Shown here in pieces: positions 26,953 through 35,593 of a stretch of 64,000 bases of DNA (its first letter is position 1; each line of letters opens with the position of its first letter). Position numbers and translations under genes: made by a program. Under the pieces are notes generated by a model. It had not been told where the DNA came from. It was given only the letters and a program-made list of their open reading frames with translations, and ran no database searches. Origin of the DNA: G963704535 sp963704535 (GTDB lineage: Bacteria; Chloroflexota; Chloroflexia; Chloroflexales; Roseiflexaceae); assembly GCA_963704535.1 (NCBI GenBank), contig OY969916.1:3534001-3598000 (forward strand), given 5' to 3'.

Positions 26953-28104
26953 TCAGAGCACCCCACCCCGCCGAAGCTCCTCGATCGCCTCCGGGTTGCG
27001 GCCCAGCGCCGCCAGCACCGCGTCGGTGTCGGCGCCGAGCGCTGGGGCCGGCCGATTCGACGCCACGCCAAACAGCCCGCCGATTTGCCGGAGTGGCCCC
27101 TCGCCGGGTTGGTCCAGGGTTATCAGGCGCTCTGGGTGCGCGTCGAGCGCCTCGGCGAGCGTGAGCGCCGGCCCGACGCAGACCTCGGCGTCGCCGAAGA
27201 AGGCCAGCCACTCGGCCAGCGTGCGGGTGGCGAACAGCGCATCCAGGTCGGCGAACATGCGCTCCTGATCGGGCCAGGCGGCATACTGAAGCGGGCTGAA
27301 GCGCTCGCGGTCGAGCATGCGGCAAAGGTTGGCCCAGAAGTGCGGCTCGACGGCGGCGACGGTGAGCGCGCGGTCGTCGACGGTGGCGTAGACGGCGTAG
27401 CAGGCGTAGCCGCCCGAGAGCGGCCCACGACCGCCGGTAGGCGCGGCGCCGGCCGCCCAGTGCTCGGCGGCGTAGGCGGCCAGCCAGTGCAGCACCCCGT
27501 CGGTCATGGAGATGTCGAGCACCTGGCCGTGGCCGGTGCGTTCGCGCTCAAGCAGCGCCGCCAGGATGCCCAGCGCCGCAGTCAGCGCGCCGCCGCCCAG
27601 GTCGGCGATCTGGAGTTCCGGCACGATCGGCAGGCCGCCGCCGCGCGGCGCGAAGAGGGGCAGCGCCCCGGCGTAGCCGAGGTAGTTCAGGTCGTGGCCG
27701 GCGCGGCCGCGCAGCGGCCCGCGCTGGCCGTAGCCGCTGATCGCGCAGACGACCAGGCGTGCATTGGCGGCCAGCAGCGTCTCGTAGCTCAGGCCGAGCC
27801 GCGCCAGCACGCCGGGCCGGAAGCCTTCGACCAGGACATCGGCGCTGCGGGCCAGCTCCAGCAGCAGCGCCCGCCCATCCGCGTGCTTCAGGTTGAGCGT
27901 GACGCTGCGCTTGCCGCGGTTGAGGGCCGTGAACAGGGCGCTCTGGGTGCGGCCGAGCGGCGGAAAGGCGCGCAGGTAGTCGCCGCGGCCCGGCTCCTCG
28001 ACCTTCAGCACCTCGGCGCCCAGGTCGGCCAGGATCAGCGTGCAGAACCCGCCGGGAAGCAGGCGGGTCAGATCGAGGACGGTGATGCCGGTTAGTGGTT
28101 GCAT
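26953..28104 (-). CDS. CaiB/BaiF CoA-transferase family protein, alpha-methylacyl-CoA racemase-like
   Basis: 383 residues. The start GITVLDLTRLLPGGFCTLILADLGAEVLKVE is typical of family III CoA transferases, followed by LNRGKRSVTLNLK, VEGFRPGV and GHDLNYLGYAG. The His-Asp pair in GHDLNY resembles the catalytic pair of alpha-methylacyl-CoA racemase rather than a dedicated formyl-CoA transferase, so racemisation of 2-methylacyl-CoA is the better guess, though CoA transfer is possible. No fatty-acid genes adjoin it. Confidence 0.9.
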   Translation of the reverse strand: MQPLTGITVLDLTRLLPGGFCTLILADLGAEVLKVEEPGRGDYLRAFPPLGRTQSALFTALNRGKRSVTLNLKHADGRALLLELARSADVLVEGFRPGVLARLGLSYETLLAANARLVVCAISGYGQRGPLRGRAGHDLNYLGYAGALPLFAPRGGGLPIVPELQIADLGGGALTAALGILAALLERERTGHGQVLDISMTDGVLHWLAAYAAEHWAAGAAPTGGRGPLSGGYACYAVYATVDDRALTVAAVEPHFWANLCRMLDRERFSPLQYAAWPDQERMFADLDALFATRTLAEWLAFFGDAEVCVGPALTLAEALDAHPERLITLDQPGEGPLRQIGGLFGVASNRPAPALGADTDAVLAALGRNPEAIEELRRGGVL

Positions 28105-28132
28105 GTTGGTCCGTTGTCAGTTGTCAGTTGCC

Positions 28133-28212
28133 TAGTGTGAAGTGTCAGGTTGTCACCCTTTCACCCTTTCACCCCTTCATCTTGTCACCCTGTCATCTTG
28201 TCATCTTGTCAC
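28133..28212. repeat. Simple-word repeat tract
   Basis: Built of TCACCCTTTCACCC, CATCTTGTCACCC and GTCATCTTGTCATC; the complement (TGACAAGATGACAAG) recurs at 46.6, 52.5 and 59.0 kb. It separates the CoA-transferase gene from the hybrid kinase gene, both on the minus strand. Confidence 0.75.
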
Positions 28213-28216
28213 GCGG

Positions 28217-31165
28217 TTAGTGGTCGGTTCTACTTCCGCCATCCAGGATCAGCCGCACCCTGCGGGTCAGTTCATCGGGCGAGAACGGCTTCTGAAGAAA
28301 GAACGCGTCGGCGTGCAGCACGCCGTGGTGGACGATCGCCGTGTCGGCATAGCCTGAGATGTACAGCACCCGTATCTCCGGCCGCAGCGTCACCATGCGC
28401 TCGGCCAGCTCGCGCCCGCTCATCTCCGGCATGACCACGTCGGTGAGCAGCAGGGCGATCGACCCCTGGTGCTCCCCCGCGATTCGGATGGCCTCGACGC
28501 CATGGCGGGCCTGGAGCACAGTGTAGCCCTGCCGCTCGAGAATGTTGCACACCAGCGCCTGGACCGTCGGCTCGTCCTCCACCAGCAGGATCGTCTCGGA
28601 GCCGCTGGTCGGCAGGCCCAGCCGGCGGTATGGCGCCGCCGGCTCCAGCGGCTCGTCGACTCGCGGCAGGTAGATCTTAAAGGTCGTGCCGCCCCGCAGC
28701 TCGCTGTAGGGCCAGATGTCGCCGCCGCTCTGCTTGACGATGCCGTAGACGGTGGAGAGCCCCAGCCCGGTGCCCTTGCCCTGCTCCTTGGTGGTGAAGA
28801 AGGGCTCGAACAGGTGAGAGAGCGTTTCCCCGTCCATGCCTTCCCCGGTATCGCTCACCGCCAACTGGACATACGGGCCGGAGCGCACCGTCAGGTAGCG
28901 ACCGGCGGCAGCCGCCTCCAGGTCGACGTTGGCGGTTTCGATCGTGAGCTTGCCGCCGATGGGCATCGCGTCGCGGGCGTTGACGGCGAGATTCATGATC
29001 ACCTGCTCGATCTGGCCAGGGTCGGCTTTAATCCGCCCGATCTGCGGGTCCAGGACGGTGACTAGGTCGATATCCTCGCCGATCATGCGGCGTAGCAGCC
29101 GGTCCATGTTGGCCACGACCGTGTTCACATCCAGCACCTGCGGCGCGAGGAGTTGCTTGCGACTGAAGGCCAGCAGTTGGCGCGTCAGGCCGGCGGCCCG
29201 GTCGGAGGCCTTGCGGATCTCGGCGACATCGTCGCGCCGGGTGTCGTGCTCCTCGAAGTCGCTCAGTAGCAGGTCGCAGTAGCCGGTGATGGCGGTGATC
29301 AGGTTGTTGAAGTCGTGAGCGATCCCGCCGGCCAGCCGCCCGATCGCCTCCATCTTCTGCGCCTGGCGGAACTGCTCCTCAAGGCGCTTGTGCTGCGTGA
29401 TGTCGACCATCAGCCCGCGCAGCCGCCGCGCCTGGCCGTGGTCGCCGCCGAGCACGCGCACAATGTCGTGCAGCCAGACGGTGCGGCCATTGGCCGCGAG
29501 CGCCCGGTACTCGATCTCGTGGTCTTTGCCGTTCACGACCGCCGCGCCGCAGGTGTCGAGTACGTGCTGGCGATCCTCGGGGTGGATTCGGTCGGCCCAA
29601 AAGCCCGGCTTCGCCAGCCAATCCTCGGCCGGGTAGCCCAGGATCTCCTCGGCCCGCCGGCTGACGTACGAGAATTGGCGGCGCATGCCTTCCGCTTCCC
29701 AGACGATCGCGTCCAGGTCCTCGACCAGGTCGCGGTAGCGCTGCTCCGACTCGGCCAGCCGCGTGACCGTGCGGCCAAGCGCGATCGCCTGGCTGATCTG
29801 GTAGCCGACCGCTTTGGCGAAGGTGATCCAGTCCTCGCCCAGGTCGCGGTTGGCCGAGGCCATCATGACCAGGCCCAGGCGCTGCTTGCCGGAGATCAGC
29901 GGCGTGATCAGCATCGACCGCGCGCCGGCGCGCTTCAGCAAGTCGCGCGCCGGCCCAAGGGCCGGCGCCGGCGCCGGCAGGCCGAGCGCCTCGCCGGACG
30001 CGAGCACCTGGTGGAGCAGGTCGGCCTGGCCGAAGAATGTCTCCAGTGCCGCACCGATCGACTCCGGGTAGCCAAGCTGGGCCAGCAGGGCCAGGCGGCC
30101 GTCCGGCTCGACCAGGTAGACGGCGCCCTGCGAGGTGCCGGCGGCATCGAGGCAGCGGGCCAGGATCTCGCCCAGGATCTGCTCGATGTCCACGGTATGC
30201 ATCAGCACCTCGGAGACACCGGCCAGGACCGAGAGCTGGGCCGCCTGGAGCGCCGATCCCTGGGCCAGCGCCGCGTTCATTGAAGCCTGGCGCTCGAGCT
30301 GACGGATCACGCGGTGGGCGTGCTCTTCGGTCAGCATCGCCTGCGGGGCCGCCGGTCGTGGCGCCTCTTTGACGCGCAGGCTGTGGAGCAGGGCGTCGAT
30401 CGCTTCCTGAAAATCAGGCGTGCGTACGACATAGGCGTTTGTGCCGGCGTTCTCGGCTAGGCGCCGGTCGGCCTCTTCCATCGAGGACGAGGTGATCAGC
30501 ACGACCGGGATCGTGGCGAGCCGCGGGTGGCGCCGGATCGACAGGCACAGGTCGAAGCCGTCGAGTTGCGGCATCAGGATGTCGCTCATGATCGCGTCGG
30601 GCGGGTTGCGCTGGGCCTCGTCGAGCGCGCTGGCGCCATTCGCGGCGCTGGTCACCTGGAAGCCGAGCTGGCTCAAGCGGTGGCCCAGGAGCTTGCGCTG
30701 AATCGAGTCGTCGTCGGCGATCAGAATGCGGCGCCCGCGCCCGATCTGCTCCGGCGGCGGGCTCGGTGGCGGCAGGTGGGTCTGGATGGCTTGCACCAGG
30801 CGCGACGGCTCGATCGGCTTGAGCAGGAAGCCGCTGAATCCGGCCGACGCAACATCGGTCTCGTCGACGTGGGAGAGGAAGCCTGAGAGCGCCAGAATCG
30901 GCAGATCGGCGCCGTTTGGCAGGGCGCGCAGCCGCTTGATCAGCTCGACGCCGTCTATACCCGGCAGCAGCATATCCTGGATGATCAAGCTGGGCCGGCA
31001 GTCGCGCAGCAGTGCGACAGCGCTCTCGCCATCGGCGACCTCCAGAGCGGTGTACCCCGCGCTCTCCAGGGCGACGCGCAGCATCTTGCGGGTGATTGGA
31101 TTGTCCTCGATGATCATGATCGTTGTCGGCGCCTGGCGATTGCCGGGTAGTAATGTCTGGGTCAT
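28217..31165 (-). CDS. Hybrid sensor histidine kinase with three receiver domains
   Basis: 982 residues. Receiver 1 (about 15-130; IIEDNPITRKM, IIQDMLLPGIDG), receiver 2 (about 145-265; IADDDSIQRK, AIMSDILMPQLDG), GAF (about 310-460), PAS (about 475-600; YVSRRAEEILGY), HisKA of the GGIAHDFNNLITAITGY type, HATPase (DTGEGMD, GTGLGLSTVYGIV), and a C-terminal receiver (about 857-970; LLLTDVVMPEMSG). No membrane segment, so a cytosolic sensor. The N-terminal double receiver means it may be an acceptor in a phosphorelay as well as a kinase. The HDFNN-type H-box belongs to the NtrB-like class. GAGGGA precedes the ATG. Confidence 0.93.
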   Translation of the reverse strand: MTQTLLPGNRQAPTTIMIIEDNPITRKMLRVALESAGYTALEVADGESAVALLRDCRPSLIIQDMLLPGIDGVELIKRLRALPNGADLPILALSGFLSHVDETDVASAGFSGFLLKPIEPSRLVQAIQTHLPPPSPPPEQIGRGRRILIADDDSIQRKLLGHRLSQLGFQVTSAANGASALDEAQRNPPDAIMSDILMPQLDGFDLCLSIRRHPRLATIPVVLITSSSMEEADRRLAENAGTNAYVVRTPDFQEAIDALLHSLRVKEAPRPAAPQAMLTEEHAHRVIRQLERQASMNAALAQGSALQAAQLSVLAGVSEVLMHTVDIEQILGEILARCLDAAGTSQGAVYLVEPDGRLALLAQLGYPESIGAALETFFGQADLLHQVLASGEALGLPAPAPALGPARDLLKRAGARSMLITPLISGKQRLGLVMMASANRDLGEDWITFAKAVGYQISQAIALGRTVTRLAESEQRYRDLVEDLDAIVWEAEGMRRQFSYVSRRAEEILGYPAEDWLAKPGFWADRIHPEDRQHVLDTCGAAVVNGKDHEIEYRALAANGRTVWLHDIVRVLGGDHGQARRLRGLMVDITQHKRLEEQFRQAQKMEAIGRLAGGIAHDFNNLITAITGYCDLLLSDFEEHDTRRDDVAEIRKASDRAAGLTRQLLAFSRKQLLAPQVLDVNTVVANMDRLLRRMIGEDIDLVTVLDPQIGRIKADPGQIEQVIMNLAVNARDAMPIGGKLTIETANVDLEAAAAGRYLTVRSGPYVQLAVSDTGEGMDGETLSHLFEPFFTTKEQGKGTGLGLSTVYGIVKQSGGDIWPYSELRGGTTFKIYLPRVDEPLEPAAPYRRLGLPTSGSETILLVEDEPTVQALVCNILERQGYTVLQARHGVEAIRIAGEHQGSIALLLTDVVMPEMSGRELAERMVTLRPEIRVLYISGYADTAIVHHGVLHADAFFLQKPFSPDELTRRVRLILDGGSRTDH

Positions 31166-31192
31166 CGATTCGTTTCCCTCTGCCGGTCGAGA

Positions 31193-31284
31193 TATAGCAT
31201 TCCTAAATCATTTGGAAAGTGGGTGGGCTTTTCTGTGGGGGCTTCCCCCACACCCCATTTTCCAACCCCGATAGGAATGCTATA
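31193..31284. repeat. Family B element with clean terminal inverted repeats
   Basis: TATAGCATTCCTAAATCATTTGG at the left mirrors CGATAGGAATGCTATA at the right, flanked by TA; GGGGGCTTCCCCC is the centre. It lies just upstream of the hybrid kinase start. Confidence 0.88.
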
Positions 31285-31675
31285 GTCCGCTAGCACATTC
31301 GGCAGCGTGCGCGTATTGGGCGGGGCGCACTTGGTAGCCGGCGCCCGCCAGCAGAACGCGGCTGCTGTTCAAGATCGATGGGTGCGGAGTACAGCCACCA
31401 CGGCGTATGCTCGGCCGTGTCGTTCCGTCGACGTGGCATCCTGGCCAGCTTGCCAATGTGACAATGGTCGCAGCGTGGAGCGGGGCCGTTTCCTGACGAG
31501 GGAATGGGGGCACCTGCCGTGAGCACGCACTGGGTGTGCGGCAGTGCTTCAATTATACTCGGAATGAGCGATCTATGTGCTGCTAAGGCAAGGTTTCGGG
31601 CAGCGCCATTCTACTTTACAATGTGAGTGGGAGAGACTGAGGGGGCTGCCCCCTCAATCCCCCTTTTTCCCAGGT
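31285..31675. other. Gene-poor gap with a family A repeat
   Basis: 31604-31672 is a family A palindrome (CTACTTTACAATGTGAGTGGGAGAGACTGAGGGGG with the complementary C-run arm), abutting the glgA stop. The stretch 31290-31560 holds short frames on both strands; one on the minus strand reads CDHCHIGKLARM, a possible zinc-ribbon remnant, but nothing convincing. Confidence 0.5.
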
Positions 31676-33112
31676 CTAACGCCCTTTCTCCCGCAGCGCC
31701 CACTCATACAGCGCCACATACTCGCGCGCCGAGGCCTCCCAGGAGTGATCTTCGCGCATGCCGTGGGCGCGCAGGAGCGACCAGCCGCTGGCGTCGCGGA
31801 AGGTGGTCAGGCAGCGCCCGATCGCGTCGACCAGGTAGCTCTTTTCGTAGGGGTGGAAGCGAAAGCCGTTGCCGTCATAGCCCTCGCGGATCGTATCGTT
31901 GAGGCCGCCGGTCGCGCGCACGATCGGCACCGTGCCATAGCGCAGCGCGATCAGCTGCCCCAGGCCGCCGGGCTCGTAGCGCGACGGCATCAGGAAGGCA
32001 TCGCAGCCGGCGTAGATCCGCTGCGCGAACGTGGCGTCGAATCCCAGCTTCACCGCAACCCGATCGGGTTTGGCGCGGGCGTGAGCGATAAATGCCTGCT
32101 CAATGTGCGGCTGCCCGGAGCCCAGCAGCACCACCTGCGCGTCGGTCTGGCCCAGCAGCCACGGCATCGCCGCGTCGACTAGGTCGAGCCCTTTCTGCTC
32201 GGCCAGCCGGGTGACCATCCCCAGCAGCGGCCGGCGCGGGCTCTCCTCAAAGCCGCACTCGCGCTGCAACGCCGCCTTGCAGACCGCTTTGCCGCCCATA
32301 TCGTCGACGCTGTAGTGGGCGGCGATGTGGCGGTCGGTCGCGGGGTTGAAGAACTCGTAGTCGATGCCGTTGAGGATGCCGGCCAGGTGATCGCGCCTGG
32401 CCCGCAGCACGCCGTCGAGCCGCTCGCCATATTCAGCCGTCAGAATCTCCTCGGCGTAGGTCGGGCTGACGGTGCTGACAATGTCGGTGTAGACGATCCC
32501 GCGGGCCATGAAGTTCATCCAGCCGCCGAGTCCCAGGCCGGTCTCGATCATGCCACCATCGCTCAGCCCGCTCAAGTGCAGCGTGAACGGGTTGAAGTTC
32601 CCCTGGTAGGCCAGGTTGTGGATGGTGTAGACGCTGGCGATGTGCCCGAAGGTGTAGGAGTAGGCGGTCTTGAGGTAGTTCGGCAGCAGCCCGGCGTGCC
32701 AATCGTTGGTGTGGAGCAGATCGGGCTGCCAGCCCTCGACTTCGCGCAAGTGCTGGAGCAGCGCCAGGATGCCGCGGTTGAACAGGATGAAGCGCCGGTC
32801 GTCGTCGCTATCGCCGTAGATCGAGGCGCGGTTGAAGGCCGCCGGGATGTCCAGCAGGTAGACCGGCGTGTCGCCGAGGGCCGTCGTCCAGACGCGCAGC
32901 TCCTCCTGGCGCTCACCAAGCGGCAGGAAAGTGGCGGCGATCGGGCCGTGCTGGGGCGCCTTGCCCTCACGCACCTGCTTGTAGAGTGGCATGACGATCC
33001 GGGCGTCGTGACCGAGCTGCCGCAGCGCCGGCGGCAGCGCCCCAGCCACATCGGCCAAGCCGCCGGTCTTGATCAGGGGGGCGACCTCGGCGGCGACGAA
33101 CAGCATGTTCAT
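31676..33112 (-). CDS. glgA: Glycogen synthase (ADP-glucose type)
   Basis: 478 residues of a GT5 glycosyltransferase that extends alpha-1,4-glucan from ADP-glucose. The N-terminus MNMLFVAAEVAPLIKTGGLADV carries the KTGGLADV glucosyl-nucleotide site; later HTNDWHAGLLPNYLK, NGIDYEFFNP, RLAEQKGLDLV and the acceptor-site region PSRYEPGGLGQLIALRYGT are all present. The ATG at 33112 follows GGAGAAAAG; the longer upstream frame is a simple-word hairpin. No other glycogen genes adjoin it. Confidence 0.96.
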   Translation of the reverse strand: MNMLFVAAEVAPLIKTGGLADVAGALPPALRQLGHDARIVMPLYKQVREGKAPQHGPIAATFLPLGERQEELRVWTTALGDTPVYLLDIPAAFNRASIYGDSDDDRRFILFNRGILALLQHLREVEGWQPDLLHTNDWHAGLLPNYLKTAYSYTFGHIASVYTIHNLAYQGNFNPFTLHLSGLSDGGMIETGLGLGGWMNFMARGIVYTDIVSTVSPTYAEEILTAEYGERLDGVLRARRDHLAGILNGIDYEFFNPATDRHIAAHYSVDDMGGKAVCKAALQRECGFEESPRRPLLGMVTRLAEQKGLDLVDAAMPWLLGQTDAQVVLLGSGQPHIEQAFIAHARAKPDRVAVKLGFDATFAQRIYAGCDAFLMPSRYEPGGLGQLIALRYGTVPIVRATGGLNDTIREGYDGNGFRFHPYEKSYLVDAIGRCLTTFRDASGWSLLRAHGMREDHSWEASAREYVALYEWALREKGR

Positions 33113-33175
33113 GGTCTTTTCTCCGCTCTTCAGGGCGCGGGCAGGCTCTCGGTGCGGATTGTACCACAAGACTGA

Positions 33176-33247
33176 GGATGGAGGATGGAGGATGGAGGAT
33201 GGAATCGCGCATACGATTCCATCCTCCATCCTCCATCCTCTATCCTC
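33176..33247. repeat. Simple-word inverted repeat between divergent genes
   Basis: GGATGGAGGATGGAGGATGGAATC is answered by GATTCCATCCTCCATCCTCC around a short CGCGCATAC loop. It is in the divergent glgA/ferredoxin promoter region, so a simple terminator role is unlikely. Confidence 0.75.
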
Positions 33248-33318
33248 CCCCGCCAGTGGTGGCGCGGATCTTGGTGGGCTGAAGGGTGAATCCGTTATCT
33301 AGATGAGGAGAAACCGAC

Positions 33319-33687
33319 GTGCCGAAGATCGAAGTCGAAGGGTATGAAGCATTTGATGTCCCGGATGGTACCCGGCTGGTGCGGGCGCTCGAGACCAACG
33401 GAGTTGATATCCTGCATCGCTGCGGCGGCTTTGCCAAATGTACCACCTGCCGGGTTAAGTTCATCGCCGGGGAGCCCGACCGGATGACCGTCGCCGAGCG
33501 CGACAAGCTCACAGAGAAAGGGCTGCTGGGCCAGGTTCGCCTCTCGTGCCAGTCGGTGTGCGATCATGACATGCACGTCCAGGTGCTGATGACGCTGCAC
33601 GAGAGCGGGCTGCCTGATCCTGGCCCTGAGCCTGAGTCACAGATCACCCCCGATCCCGTGTGGACCGAGGCCCCGCGCGATCACTAG
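33319..33687 (+). CDS. 2Fe-2S ferredoxin
   Basis: 122 residues. The cluster-binding cysteines are seen in RCGGFAKCTTCRVKF and LSCQSV, the plant-type C-x5-C-x2-C...C pattern. It transfers electrons to an unidentified partner, perhaps an oxygenase. The start is GTG at 33319 behind GAGGAG. The C-terminal 25 residues are Pro/Glu rich. It stands alone between repeats. Confidence 0.92.
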   Translation: MPKIEVEGYEAFDVPDGTRLVRALETNGVDILHRCGGFAKCTTCRVKFIAGEPDRMTVAERDKLTEKGLLGQVRLSCQSVCDHDMHVQVLMTLHESGLPDPGPEPESQITPDPVWTEAPRDH

Positions 33688-33691
33688 GCTT

Positions 33692-33752
33692 GATGAAAAG
33701 GGGGAGTTTGAGGGGGCCGCCCCCTCAAGAATCCCCTTTCCACCACTCATTT
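33692..33752. repeat. Palindromic repeat, family A
   Basis: GATGAAAAGGGGGAGTTTGAGGGGG and CCCCCTCAAGAATCCCC make one unit right after the ferredoxin gene. Confidence 0.8.
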
Positions 33753-33903
33753 TATGCTTGACGCCGGGATTACAATAAGTACACGATCACACTTCGCCAT
33801 CATTGCTCCCCTCCGAGCCTCGCGCCGGCCAGGATATCGCTCGTGATCGCGATACCGTGGGTGGCTTTGAACATATTTGTTCCGAACAGAAGGAACCAAA
33901 TAT

Positions 33904-34358
33904 GGGCGAGATCTATCAGGAAGCCACCCGCATGCTCGATGCGCGGCGGGGCGAGCTTGCGGAGGCGATCGTGGCCGCGCGCGATCGCCGATGTCGCCAA
34001 AATCGAGCAAGTCCTGCATAACCTGCTGACCAATGCGTTGAAGTTCGCGCCGCCAGGGAGCGCGATCGATATCCGGCTCTTGAGCACTGCCGGCCAGGCG
34101 ATTCTCGCTATCCGGGACGAGGGCCATGGCATTGCCGTGAGCCAGTTGAGCAGGCTGTTTATCCCGTTTGAGACGGCCGATACGCAGCGCGCCGCTGGCG
34201 AGAAGGGCACCGGATTGGGTCTGGCGATCGCGCGCAGAATTATCGAGGCGCACCATGGCCGGATCTGGGTCGAGAGCGAGGTCGGCGCTGGGGCGACGTT
34301 CTACGTGGCGCTACCGCTCGACGCGCGGCTCATCGATACGGGATCGGGTGGGGTTTAA
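33904..34358 (+). pseudogene. Histidine kinase remnant with a large internal deletion
   Basis: An ATG at 33904 opens a frame reading MGEIYQEATRMLDARRGELAEAI, the style of a kinase N-terminus. From about 33985 another frame encodes a nearly complete HATPase domain: KIEQVLHNLLTNALKFAPPG, RDEGHGIA, GEKGTGLGLAIARRIIEAHHG, ending in the family C repeat at 34357. The sensor and HisKA regions are missing and the two parts are out of frame, so this is a deletion remnant. Confidence 0.75.
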
Positions 34359-34401
34359 GGGGAGGGCAGCCCTCCCCTTGCCCCTCCCTTTCCAGTTCTT
34401 T
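34357..34401. repeat. Palindromic repeat, family C
   Basis: AAGGGGAGGGCAGCCCTCCCCTTG forms a perfect GGGGAGGGC/GCCCTCCCC stem; the same core occurs near 20.07 kb. Confidence 0.8.
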
Positions 34402-34415
34402 TTCTGAAAGACATA

Positions 34416-35576
34416 ATGAATGACGATCACTCCTATCTCCTATCGGCCGAGTTGCGCCTGGCGATCGAGCAGATCCACGCTACGCCGATTAAGCTGGTGC
34501 TCGAGTACGCCGGCGCCGGCAGCCTGGCCCTGTTCTGGCTCCACAGCGTCGCCGGGTCATCGCGCACGATCCTCGAAGCCACCGATCGCTACGCCTCGAC
34601 CTCGCTGGCCGACCTGATCGGCCAGGTGCCTGAGTCGTTCGTGGCCCAGGAGACGGCAGTGGCCATGGCGGCGGCGGCCTACCGGCGGGCTCTGCGCTTG
34701 GCCGACGGGGCGGCGCCCTGCATCGGGGTGGCTTGCACGGCGACGATCGCTACCGATCGGGTCAAGCGCGGCGAGCACCACTGCTGGGTCGCGGTGCGCG
34801 ATAGCGGCGGCGTAAGCGCCTACGGGCTGCTCCTGACCAAGGGGCTGCGCGACCGGCTGGGCGAGGAGGCGCTGGTCAGCCGGCTCCTGCTGCGGGCGAT
34901 CACCGAGGCGTGCGGGGTCGCCGCGCCGGTCGCGCTCGACCTCGCCGGCGACGAGCAGGTTGTGATGGCGCGGGCGGCGGACGAGGACCCGATCGCGCGG
35001 CTGCTCGGCGGGTCGGCGGGCTATGTGCTAGTGCCGCCCGACGGCGCGCCGCTGGTCGAGCCACCGATCAGTGGCGTGCTACTCTCCGGCTCGTTCAACC
35101 CGCTGCACGCCGGCCACGAGCGGCTGGCCCAGGCGGCTGCCGACCTGGTGGGCCGATCGGCGCTCTTTGAGCTGCCGATCGTGAACGCCGATAAGGCCCC
35201 GATCGGCTATGCCGAGATCGAGCGGCGGCTGGCCCAATTCCGCTGGCGCTACCCGGTCGTGTTGAGCCGAGCGCCGCTGTTCGTGGAGAAGGCCGACCTG
35301 TTCCCCGGCTGTGTCTTCGTCGTCGGGTATGACACGGCGGCGCGGCTGGTCGAGCCGCGCTACTACGGCGGCGCAGCGGCGCGCGACGCGGCGCTGGCGC
35401 ACATCCGGGCGCGCGGCTGCCGCTTCCTGGTGGCCGGGCGCGTCGAGGCCGGGGTCTTCTGCACCCTGGCCGACATCCCGGTGCCCGCCGATGCCCGCGA
35501 CCTGTTCCTGGCGCTGCCGGAGCGCGATTTTCGAGTCGATCTTTCCTCAAGTGAGATCCGCGAGCGGCTGAAGTAG
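34416..35576 (+). CDS. CinA C-terminal-like domain fused to a nucleotidyltransferase
   Basis: 386 residues in two parts. Residues about 10-190 resemble the CinA/PncC C-terminal domain (nicotinamide-nucleotide amidase fold): LIGQVPESFVAQETAVAMAAAAY and GVACTATIATDR occupy the places of the usual ES-x-T-GG and G-x-TG motifs, but the catalytic Ser-Thr pair is not clearly kept. Residues about 225-385 are a HIGH-type nucleotidylyltransferase: SGSFNPLHAGHERL, VVGYDTAARL, and a terminal SSSEIRERL resembling the ISSTxIR motif of NadD. Together this suggests NMN/NAD metabolism, by inference. The ATG at 34416 gives the full first domain. Confidence 0.85.
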   Translation: MNDDHSYLLSAELRLAIEQIHATPIKLVLEYAGAGSLALFWLHSVAGSSRTILEATDRYASTSLADLIGQVPESFVAQETAVAMAAAAYRRALRLADGAAPCIGVACTATIATDRVKRGEHHCWVAVRDSGGVSAYGLLLTKGLRDRLGEEALVSRLLLRAITEACGVAAPVALDLAGDEQVVMARAADEDPIARLLGGSAGYVLVPPDGAPLVEPPISGVLLSGSFNPLHAGHERLAQAAADLVGRSALFELPIVNADKAPIGYAEIERRLAQFRWRYPVVLSRAPLFVEKADLFPGCVFVVGYDTAARLVEPRYYGGAAARDAALAHIRARGCRFLVAGRVEAGVFCTLADIPVPADARDLFLALPERDFRVDLSSSEIRERLK

Positions 35577-35593
35577 GGCCGGCGTGTTTGCGC

